From Alphaproteobacteria bacterium 32-64-14 (GTDB lineage Bacteria > Pseudomonadota > Alphaproteobacteria > Caulobacterales > Hyphomonadaceae), in assembly GCA_002280725.1 (NCBI GenBank), contig NCEM01000034.1:1-34634 (forward strand): a stretch of DNA of 34,634 bases. Direction: 5' to 3'. The notes beneath the pieces were generated by a model. It ran no database searches. It saw only the letters and a program-made list of their open reading frames with translations, and had not been told where the DNA came from. The position numbers and the translations under genes are program-made. The first letter of the stretch is position 1. The number at the start of each line of letters is the position of its first letter. Shown piece by piece: positions 26,909-34,219 of this stretch.

Positions 26909-29900
26909 GCAGTTGGGCTGAGATACGTCGTCAGGCCGCCGCGTGGCATATCGAGCTCTACGCCAGCGGCACCCTGCCCAAAGCCGAATATCTCCTGCAA
27001 CTAGCGGAGGCCGCAAGCGGCGTAAAGCGCGTACCGGTAACGGCCGGCGATGTTCTACTGGATGGAGCCGAAGCCTGTTACGATCAGGATCGGAGTCGGA
27101 TCTTCATCTCAAAGGGTCTCCCTCCGGAAGTCTCTGCGTTCTACGCCGCGCACGAGTTCGGGCATGCCAAGCTCCATACTCGAAAGGCCAGCTGCTCCGG
27201 ACACGACATGGACCCGTGCACGCCTGCCGAACCGGAGGGCAGTGCGGTTGGAGAGTCGGACGCTTATAGCCCCAAGCAGCGGACAGAAGCGCAAGCCAAT
27301 CTGTTCGCGCGAGAGTTTCTTCTGCCTCGCAGCAAAATTCGCTCGCTAGCCATTGCCGGCCCGGTTTCGGCCGAGCAGCTGGCGATCAACCTAGGATTGC
27401 CGATCGACCTCGTGATGCAGCAAATGGCGGACGCGTTGCTGTTGCCGATTGAACGTGAACAGGCGCCAAGGCAAGCGGCACCGCCACTCGACGAAAGCCA
27501 GAGAGCCGCCGCCCGGGCCCAGGGCGTGCCACGCGTCGTTCGCGCCGGGCCCGGAACTGGCAAGACAAGAACGCTCGTCGGGCGCGTTCGCTATCTCATT
27601 GACGAGCTCGAGGTTGCGCCCGAGTCGATCGTGGCCCTCTCATACTCCAACGCTTCCGCTCAGGACCTTGCCGACAGGATCAGGGCCGAGACGGGCGATA
27701 AGGCCCCGGCAATCTGGACAGGCACATTCCACGCATTCGGGCTCGAACTACTGCGTCAGCATGGCGAAGCCATCAGGCTGCCATCGCCGCCGAAGCTGAT
27801 CGACAGGACAGATGCCCTCTTTCTCATGGAAGAGTTGCTCGACGATCTGAAGCCCGACCACTATCTCGATCTCAATGAGCCTCTTCGCGCCCTCAAGTCG
27901 GTCCTCGGGGCCATAGGGCGAGCCAAGGACGAACTGTGCACGCCTATCGATTACCTAAAGCTGGCTGAAGGCATCAATGATCCACATCTACGGGTGCGAG
28001 CCTTAGAGGCGGCGCACATCTATCAAGTCTACGACATGACGTTGCGCACGCGGGGCATGATCGACTTCGGCGACCTCATCATGCGCTCGGTCGAACTTCT
28101 CGACGGACATCCTGCCATCGCCAGCTTTGTCCGCGGAAAGCACCCGCACATCCTCGTTGACGAATACCAGGACATGAACCGGGCCAGCGGCATCCTGCTT
28201 AGCAAGCTGGTCGAGCCGGGACGGGGGCCGTGGGTTGTCGGCGATGTGCGGCAGGCGATTTACCGGTTTCGCGGCGCCTCGCCGCTGAACATGAGCAAGT
28301 TTCCCGAAGACTTTCCTGGGGCGGAGCTCTCCGATTTGGCGGTCAACTATCGGTCTGGCGGACGCATCGTCCGCCTGTTCGAGGGTTTCGGCGCGAAGAT
28401 GGTGTCTGCGCCGTTAGCGACGAAGACTCCGCTTTCGCCTAACAGGGGCGAGGATGCTGGCGCCATTCGCTATAACATCGCGACGACCCGCGAGGCGGAG
28501 GTCGAGGGAATCGCCCAAGCGATTAAGGAGGAGACATCCCAAGGCGGCGCCTTTCATCGTCATGCCGTACTGGCGCGCACGCACGGCGTTCTGAGCCGCG
28601 TCGCCGCCCACCTTGAACGTGTCGGCATCCCGTCATTGTACTTCGGTGATTTCTTTGAGCGGCACGAGATTCGTGACCTTCTCTGCCTTGTGTCAGTTGC
28701 GGGCGAGGGAGATGGTCTCGGGCTAATGCGGGTTGGACAGTTTCCCAAATATGCTGTCCCTGTTCCGGATATCTTGCGCGTCTTCGAGTTCAAGGCCGAC
28801 AAGAAAATCAGTGTTCTTGCGGCCCTTCGGCGGCTCGGAGAAGTTCCGGACCTGGCGGCGCAGGCCAACACCGGACTTGCCTTGCTCGCGGCCGATCTGG
28901 CGGATGTCGCCTGGATAACAACGCCTCATCAGCTCCTCTCCCGCTATCTGTTTTCTCGCGAGGGTCTGCAGCATCCTTCCCTCGCAGCGCCTGACGCCGC
29001 CGGCCAGCAACGAAGGCTGGCCGTCTACCAGCTCCTTCAGTTGGCGTTTGAATTCCGAGGCAAGGACGGGCAGGACTCCAAGCGCGCCTTCCTCGACCAT
29101 GTTCGGCGGCTCGAAATTCTAGACGAGGACAAGGAGCTCCGTCGGCTTCCGGCTGCGGCGGCCGACCTTGACGCCGTTCGTCTCATGACGGTGCATGCCA
29201 GTAAGGGACTCGAGTTTCCACACGTTCATGTGCCGTCGATCAGTCCTTCCCTGTTTCCCCCCAACAACCGCGCCGACATGTGTCCGCCGCCGCCGGGCCT
29301 CATACCAGACGACTCACTGATGACGACGGAAGCCGAGGAGCAGGGCCTGTTTTTCGTGGCCTTGTCGCGAGCCAAGGACAGTCTCTCCCTATCACGGGCA
29401 TTGAAGTATGGCGGTTGGTCTCGTCCAAAGCCGTCCGGCCTCATCGAGTCGATCGCAGCGGCCCTGACTGGACCTGCGACCACGACACCGACATGGGTCA
29501 CCGAAGTGAGCGCGCCCGGAGCTGGATCGCCGCTCAAGCCAGCAATACCTCAGAGCGCTGACCTGACGGTTCACGCGATTGAGACCTATCTTGATTGCCC
29601 AAGGCGTTTCTATTACGGCGAAGCTCTGGGCCTATCTAAAAGGACGCCCAAGTCACCATACTTGCAGTTTCAGTCTGTCGTTCGGGCCTGCGTCACTTGG
29701 CTTAGTACGACCCCATCGGCTGAACATGCCGCGGGTCTTAAGGCGCATTTCGAGGAAACGTGGAGTACGATTGGGCCGACGGAGTCTTCCTTTGGACCGA
29801 TCTTCCGCGCGTCGGCGCAGCGAATGCTCACGACTGCAGCCACGGTTATGAAAGGCGCGACGCTGGCACGTGAGCGTCAAGCCATCTTTGCCGACACGAC

Positions 29901-30255
29901 GATCCGAATGGAGGCCGACCACATCCAGGCGACCGAAGACGGCGTCACAATACTACGGCTGAAGTCAGGAAGGCTGGCCAGGTCAGGCGAGGGAAAAAAG
30001 ACGCGCTACGCTTTGATCCAGAAAATCGTGGCCCAGGAGGAGGAGAAGGCTCCGAAGCTCGAGCACGTCTCTCTGATCACCGGCGAGCGCGTTATCGCCA
30101 CACCATCCGCCAAGGACATTGAAGGGGCGGTGATCGACATCCACACGGCGTTGCATGGGATCGCCAATGGGCGATTTGACCCCGTTCCACAAGAGCGGAA
30201 ATGCCCAACCTGTCCGTTTTATTTTCTCTGTCCGGCAGAAGGAATTCCGGCCTAG
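26905..30255 (+). CDS. ImmA/IrrE metallopeptidase - UvrD-like helicase - RecB-type nuclease fusion
   Basis: 1116 aa, three modules. Residues 40-160 form an ImmA/IrrE-like zinc peptidase: H83-EFG-H87 in AAHEFGHAKLH and E128 in EAQANLFAREFLLPR. Residues 195-835 form an SF1 UvrD/AddA-type helicase: Q199, Walker A AGPGTGK220-T, motif II VDEYQD (418-423), motif III VVGDVRQAIYRFRGA, motif V MTVHASKGLEF, motif VI FFVALSRAKD. Residues 885-1116 are a PD-(D/E)XK-like tail: C898 in YLDCPRRFYYGE and C1100-x2-C1103-x5-C1109 form the four-Cys Fe-S pattern of AddB/Cas4 nucleases. The usual Asp of the DxK motif is Arg1018 (RLK1020), so cleavage may be lost. The GTG start follows AGGAG and overlaps the HTH stop. 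Confidence 0.9.
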   Translation: MSSWAEIRRQAAAWHIELYASGTLPKAEYLLQLAEAASGVKRVPVTAGDVLLDGAEACYDQDRSRIFISKGLPPEVSAFYAAHEFGHAKLHTRKASCSGHDMDPCTPAEPEGSAVGESDAYSPKQRTEAQANLFAREFLLPRSKIRSLAIAGPVSAEQLAINLGLPIDLVMQQMADALLLPIEREQAPRQAAPPLDESQRAAARAQGVPRVVRAGPGTGKTRTLVGRVRYLIDELEVAPESIVALSYSNASAQDLADRIRAETGDKAPAIWTGTFHAFGLELLRQHGEAIRLPSPPKLIDRTDALFLMEELLDDLKPDHYLDLNEPLRALKSVLGAIGRAKDELCTPIDYLKLAEGINDPHLRVRALEAAHIYQVYDMTLRTRGMIDFGDLIMRSVELLDGHPAIASFVRGKHPHILVDEYQDMNRASGILLSKLVEPGRGPWVVGDVRQAIYRFRGASPLNMSKFPEDFPGAELSDLAVNYRSGGRIVRLFEGFGAKMVSAPLATKTPLSPNRGEDAGAIRYNIATTREAEVEGIAQAIKEETSQGGAFHRHAVLARTHGVLSRVAAHLERVGIPSLYFGDFFERHEIRDLLCLVSVAGEGDGLGLMRVGQFPKYAVPVPDILRVFEFKADKKISVLAALRRLGEVPDLAAQANTGLALLAADLADVAWITTPHQLLSRYLFSREGLQHPSLAAPDAAGQQRRLAVYQLLQLAFEFRGKDGQDSKRAFLDHVRRLEILDEDKELRRLPAAAADLDAVRLMTVHASKGLEFPHVHVPSISPSLFPPNNRADMCPPPPGLIPDDSLMTTEAEEQGLFFVALSRAKDSLSLSRALKYGGWSRPKPSGLIESIAAALTGPATTTPTWVTEVSAPGAGSPLKPAIPQSADLTVHAIETYLDCPRRFYYGEALGLSKRTPKSPYLQFQSVVRACVTWLSTTPSAEHAAGLKAHFEETWSTIGPTESSFGPIFRASAQRMLTTAATVMKGATLARERQAIFADTTIRMEADHIQATEDGVTILRLKSGRLARSGEGKKTRYALIQKIVAQEEEKAPKLEHVSLITGERVIATPSAKDIEGAVIDIHTALHGIANGRFDPVPQERKCPTCPFYFLCPAEGIPA

Positions 30256-30313
30256 ACCGGGACAGCTTTAGATTCTCCGGGGTGCGAATTGCAGACTCGG
30301 GCAATCCCCGGCT

Positions 30314-30356
30314 TTGCCTTTCTAGACGGCCAGTTTCGGCCGCCCAGCAAAGGCAA
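30314..30356 (+). promoter_or_regulatory. Hairpin covering the ribosome site of the ubiquitin-like gene
   Basis: Outer stem TTGCCTTT (30314-30321) with AAAGGCAA (30349-30356), inner stem CGGCC (30327-30331) with GGCCG (30338-30342). The AAAGG in the 3' arm is the only ribosome site for the ATG at 30362. The fold would hide it. No T-run follows, so it is not a normal terminator. Confidence 0.45.
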
Positions 30357-30361
30357 CCCCA

Positions 30362-31135
30362 ATGAGCAAGCTCAAGCTCTTCCTCCAGTTCGAAGGCCAT
30401 CGCGCCGTCGAAGTCGTTTTACTTGGTTCGGACGCCATCGCCCGTGACGTCATCAAGGCGGCCGCAGCCCTTGGTCTGGCCGACTCCCCGGACATAGTCG
30501 TCTTTCATGGCGACCATCCCGACCCACTCGACCCGGGCAAGCCGCTGCATGACCAGGGCGTGAAGGACAAGGACCGGGTGCACGTGCACCGGTGCAAGAA
30601 AATCCAGGTGAGCGTGACGTTCGCATCGTTCCGCAAACAGCACCCGTTCTCACCTGCAGCGACCGTTGAGGCGGTCAAGCGCTGGTTTGTCCACGAAATC
30701 AAGATGAGCGAGATCGATGCTACCGAGCACGTCCTGCAGATCGCCGGCACATCGGAGCGGCCGGAACCGGATGTCCAGATCGGCTCGCTGACATCGCGGG
30801 AATGCGCGCTGAACCTCACGCTCGTTCCGATCAGCACAGGCTATCCGCAGACCGCTCCGACAGCCCGCCTGTGGGACACGCAGGCTGATGCGCCCCTGCC
30901 ACTCCCGCGATGGCCGACGGGGCGTTCACGAGGGCAGGCTGTATTCCGGCCAGACTGGAAAGGCGGCGCATGCCTCTACCTTCCGTGCGACCGGCTGAGC
31001 TTCGAGGGGCATGCCGACTGGCGGCAACAGCACCCCGCCGAGATCTGGCAGCCCGGTCGCGGCATCTGCCTCTATCTGGAGGTCCTGCATGAGCTGCTCA
31101 ATTCCAACGACTACACAGGAGTGCGGGGTGGCTGA
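30362..31135 (+). CDS. Tandem ubiquitin-like protein with E2-like C-terminal domain, ending -RGG
   Basis: 257 aa. Residues 1-80 look like a beta-grasp ubiquitin-like domain ([20 protein letters not shown] is the late-loop/last-strand region). Residues 80-157 look like a second ([20 protein letters not shown], helix [16 protein letters not shown], strands through CALNLTLVP), a pattern I recall from bacterial Ubl proteins near E1 and JAB genes. The last 100 residues have E2-like marks: Y161-P162 ... P166, then C204 in GGACLYLPC and W229-x-P with a terminal helix [10 protein letters not shown]. The C-terminus is T-G-V-R-G-G, as in mature ubiquitin. E2 identity and conjugation are inference. The end overlaps the JAMM gene by 8 bases. 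Confidence 0.75.
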   Translation: MSKLKLFLQFEGHRAVEVVLLGSDAIARDVIKAAAALGLADSPDIVVFHGDHPDPLDPGKPLHDQGVKDKDRVHVHRCKKIQVSVTFASFRKQHPFSPAATVEAVKRWFVHEIKMSEIDATEHVLQIAGTSERPEPDVQIGSLTSRECALNLTLVPISTGYPQTAPTARLWDTQADAPLPLPRWPTGRSRGQAVFRPDWKGGACLYLPCDRLSFEGHADWRQQHPAEIWQPGRGICLYLEVLHELLNSNDYTGVRGG

Positions 31136-31607
31136 CCAGCTTTGTATAGAACGATCGGTCTGGCTTGACCTCATGACGGAGCTTCGGCGGCGAGGCGCCG
31201 GCGTCCACGAGAGCGGCGCCTTTCTGCTCGGTCGCATCCACGCCGGCCGGCGAGACGTCGAATCCATCGTCTTCTATGACGATCTGGATCCGAATGCGTA
31301 CGCGACCGGCGTATGCGTTCTCTATGCTGATGCGTTTGACCGTCTGTGGGAAATGTGCCGCCAGCGCGGGCTTGATGTCGTCGCCGACATCCACACACAT
31401 CTCGGCGCGTCCTTCCAGAGCGACGCAGACCGCACGAATCCCATGGTGGCGATGCCGGGCCACGTTGCACTCATAGTTGAACGTTTTGCCCGAGATCCAG
31501 TCTGGCGTCATAGGCTGGGCGTCTATCGTTACGAGGGCGCTCATCGCTGGACAGGATTTGACGGGATGAAGGCCCGCGCGATGATCAAGTCAGGAACAAT
31601 CGCATGA
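31128..31607 (+). CDS. JAB/MPN (JAMM) metalloprotease, deubiquitinase-like
   Basis: 159 aa single JAB domain. Zinc and catalytic residues are present: E28 in [11 protein letters not shown]89-T-H91 in [13 protein letters not shown]98 and D101 in SDAD. The following [18 protein letters not shown] matches JAB proteins found beside bacterial Ubl/E1 genes. It would cleave after the Gly-Gly of the ubiquitin-like protein, to mature or remove it. Spacing is HxH-x6-S-x2-D, one residue shorter than the common x7, and Leu92 replaces the usual Pro. The GTG start at 31128 follows AGGAG by 6 bases; longer in-frame starts lack one. The stop overlaps the E1 ATG (ATGA). Confidence 0.88.
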   Translation: MADQLCIERSVWLDLMTELRRRGAGVHESGAFLLGRIHAGRRDVESIVFYDDLDPNAYATGVCVLYADAFDRLWEMCRQRGLDVVADIHTHLGASFQSDADRTNPMVAMPGHVALIVERFARDPVWRHRLGVYRYEGAHRWTGFDGMKARAMIKSGTIA

Positions 31608-33007
31608 CCGAAGCGATTAAAGACATCCATCCTGACACGCTGAACCGCGCGGTGAAGATGGCGATCGACAGCGGTGAAGCAGCTACCATCGAGGACGCCT
31701 ACCGGCTCTTCGCGCAGTATCGCCTGAGCGTGAGTCTCTCCGCAGAAGCGGCGCGATCTCCCGCTCACCAGGTTGCCCTGCTGACCATCGTCAATGCCGG
31801 GCGGCGGGCCTTCCTCGGGGGCGTCCATGTCTGGGGCGATCTTGAAGCTGCGCTTGCGATCAACCTGCCGGGCGCAACACTTCGTGACGCCGTGCTCGCG
31901 CACGGCGGCCAGCCGGCAAACGCAGCGCCGGAAGCGGGCCCGGTGATCCTGCTGGGGGAACACGGACCGGTCGCTTCCAGCCTTGCCCTGCAGGCCACGT
32001 TTTCGGGTCTGGCCTGCGGCGTCTTTCCCGCGGGGGAGGGCGAGCGTCTGCCTGAAGAGACGAGCGCCATTCTTCCGGCAATCCTTGCCGGCGCCCTGGC
32101 GATGAGCGAGCTATTCCAGAATGTTCGCGGCAACCCGATGGCGGGGCTTCGGGAGGTCGGCCTTTCCCTGTGGGACCCCGCGGCTGACTGGCGAAGCGCC
32201 AACAATCCCGGGACCTACTTTATCCCCGATCGCCTCTGGATTCTCGGCCTTGGTCATCTCGGCCAGGCGCTTGTCTGGATCTTGGGCCTGCTGCCCTTCG
32301 AGGATCCGGCCGCGATCCAGCTCACGCTGCAGGATTTCGACCAGTTGACGTTGGCGAATGACAGCACGTCGGTGCTGACAACTGCGGCGTTGGTTGGCGA
32401 CAGAAAAACAAGGGCGACGGCTGCCTGGGCCGAAGCGCGCGGGTTCAGGACGCGCCTGGTTGAACGTCGCTTCAGTGGCGATGTCCGCCTGCAGGAGGAC
32501 GATCCGCGCGTGGCGTTCTGCGGCGTTGATAATGCGGCGGCGCGGGCTGCACTGGAGGATGCCGGTTTCGACCTCGTGGTCGAGGCCGGACTTGGTGGCG
32601 GCCCGAAGGAATATCTGGCCATGCGACTCCATACTTTCCCGGCGACAAGAACAGCGCGGTCGATCTGGACGACGGGCGGCGAAGCTGACGATGCGGCATT
32701 GTCTGCGAGCGCCTACCGGGATCTCGAAGCGCGAGGCCTGGACAAGTGCGGTCTTGTTGAACTGGCGACACGCACCGTCGGCGCTCCTTTTGTAGGATTG
32801 GTGGCGGCATCCCTGGCGCTGGGAGAGATGATACGCAGGCTGGGAGGCAAACCGGGCATCGAAGTCTTCGACCTTACACTGCGCGACACAACTCTCCGGC
32901 GCATCGTGGCGACGACGACGAACCTGCAAGCGATTAACCCGGGATTTGTGGAGATTCACAGCTCCAGGGCCGGCGTGCTCCCAAAAAAGGAGGCGGCTGC
33001 ATCATGA
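31604..33007 (+). CDS. E1-like ThiF-family adenylating enzyme
   Basis: 467 aa. A Rossmann ATP-binding fold occupies the middle: ILGLGHLGQ (Gly215-Gly220), an acidic LQDFDQLTLANDSTS and GDRKTRATAAW, as in ThiF/E1 enzymes. Catalytic Cys is probably C382 in LDKCGLVELATRTVGAPFVG, the place where E1-type proteins hold their thioester Cys. The first 190 residues are a distinct N-terminal domain of unknown role. It should activate the C-terminus of the ubiquitin-like protein by adenylation and pass it to Cys. It overlaps the JAMM gene by 4 bases. A separate E2 gene is not seen, consistent with an E2-like part in the Ubl protein. Confidence 0.87.
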   Translation: MTEAIKDIHPDTLNRAVKMAIDSGEAATIEDAYRLFAQYRLSVSLSAEAARSPAHQVALLTIVNAGRRAFLGGVHVWGDLEAALAINLPGATLRDAVLAHGGQPANAAPEAGPVILLGEHGPVASSLALQATFSGLACGVFPAGEGERLPEETSAILPAILAGALAMSELFQNVRGNPMAGLREVGLSLWDPAADWRSANNPGTYFIPDRLWILGLGHLGQALVWILGLLPFEDPAAIQLTLQDFDQLTLANDSTSVLTTAALVGDRKTRATAAWAEARGFRTRLVERRFSGDVRLQEDDPRVAFCGVDNAAARAALEDAGFDLVVEAGLGGGPKEYLAMRLHTFPATRTARSIWTTGGEADDAALSASAYRDLEARGLDKCGLVELATRTVGAPFVGLVAASLALGEMIRRLGGKPGIEVFDLTLRDTTLRRIVATTTNLQAINPGFVEIHSSRAGVLPKKEAAAS

Positions 33008-33087
33008 AATCCGTATACGTTGGATCGTCTGCGAACGCCATCAAGCCGCGCGATCGGCAATTGACGTCATCGCAACAGGGGGGATGA
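33004..33087 (+). CDS. Possible 27-aa peptide ending -QQGG
   Basis: ATG at 33004 overlaps the E1 stop (ATGA), and the frame ends in S-S-Q-Q-G-G then TGA. Its last two codons are GGG GGA, which double as the Shine-Dalgarno of the next gene, so the Gly-Gly could be accidental. Start overlap imitates the coupling seen across this operon. Real translation is unproven. Confidence 0.25.
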   Translation: MKSVYVGSSANAIKPRDRQLTSSQQGG

Positions 33088-33091
33088 AACC

Positions 33092-34219
33092 GTGGCTTTC
33101 AAATTCATTCACACCGCCGATTGGCAGATCGGGAAGCCCTTCGGAAATTTTCCCGGAGACGCTGGCGCAGAATTGCGTCTGCAGCGCATAAAGACCGTCC
33201 GCAAGATTGCCGAGCTGGCAAAGCAGAAAGCAGTCGACGCAGTTGTCGTCGCCGGCGATGCCTTCGACGGCAACGAAGTTGCTGACCGCACCATCCGTCA
33301 GACGATCGATGCCCTTGCGCCGTTCGCAGGTCCCTGGGTTTTCCTGCCGGGAAATCATGATCCAGCGCTTGCACACAGCGTCTGGACGCGGATGAGGGAG
33401 CTCGATCCGCCGCCCAACATCATCATTGCGGATCAGCCGACGCCGGTCATGCTCTCTCCCGGCGCCGCCATTCTTCCCGCGCCGCTTCGCCGCCGCCGCG
33501 AGTCAACTGACCAAACCGAATGGTTTGACTCTGCCGATATTCCGCCCGGTGCCGTGCGTGTTGGATTGGCCCACGGGTCGCTGGCGAACCGCCTTCCTGC
33601 ATCGGCGGAATCCGCCAATGAGATACGCGAAGACAGGGCCGCGAGGGCAGGACTCGATTATCTCGCCTTGGGCGACTGGCATGGTGCGCTGAACGTGGCG
33701 CCTGGTTCCTGGTATTCCGGCTCGCCCGAAACGGACCGGTTTAGGGACAATCTGTCTGGCCAAGTGCTGCTTGTCGATATTGCGGGTCATCGCGGAGCAG
33801 TTGATGTGAAACCGGTTCCTGTCGGCCATTTTCTCTGGCGGAAAATCGAGGTGGACATTGCGTCCCTGACGTCCGCTGCTGTCCTGGCGTCACTTCAGTC
33901 GATTGCAGGGGATCCAGGCCGGTGCGTCGTATCGCTGACCGTTCGAGGCGCCATTTCTCTGGCTGAACGGGTAAGTCTGGATCGCGAGTTGAGAACCTGG
34001 GAGTCACGGTTTCATTACCTTGAGGTCGATACGGCCGGTCTAGTGGATGAACCGACGGACGACGATCTTGATGCGATCGATACCTCAGGCTTCGTGCGTC
34101 TCGCCATCGGGCGCCTAAAAGACAGGCTCGCAACGCCAGGTGATCCGCAAGCCGCGGAGGCGCGCATGGCTCTCCGCATGCTCTACGTCGACCATGTCGG
34201 GCAGGGCGAGCCGTCATGA
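33092..34219 (+). CDS. SbcD/Mre11-like metallophosphoesterase
   Basis: 375 aa calcineurin-like phosphoesterase of the SbcD/YhaO DNA-repair group. Metal motifs: HTAD10-W-Q12-IG, VAGD56-AFD59, LPGNH89-D90, GLAH161-G and LGDWH197-G. In the first motif Gln replaces the His of the usual D-x-H; similar DWQ forms occur in some actinobacterial SbcD-like proteins. It should act with the SbcC-like ATPase, whose ATG overlaps its stop (ATGA), to process DNA ends. The GTG start follows a run of G (GGGGGGA) 8 bases upstream, and the next neighbour upstream is the E1 gene. Confidence 0.88.
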   Translation: MAFKFIHTADWQIGKPFGNFPGDAGAELRLQRIKTVRKIAELAKQKAVDAVVVAGDAFDGNEVADRTIRQTIDALAPFAGPWVFLPGNHDPALAHSVWTRMRELDPPPNIIIADQPTPVMLSPGAAILPAPLRRRRESTDQTEWFDSADIPPGAVRVGLAHGSLANRLPASAESANEIREDRAARAGLDYLALGDWHGALNVAPGSWYSGSPETDRFRDNLSGQVLLVDIAGHRGAVDVKPVPVGHFLWRKIEVDIASLTSAAVLASLQSIAGDPGRCVVSLTVRGAISLAERVSLDRELRTWESRFHYLEVDTAGLVDEPTDDDLDAIDTSGFVRLAIGRLKDRLATPGDPQAAEARMALRMLYVDHVGQGEPS

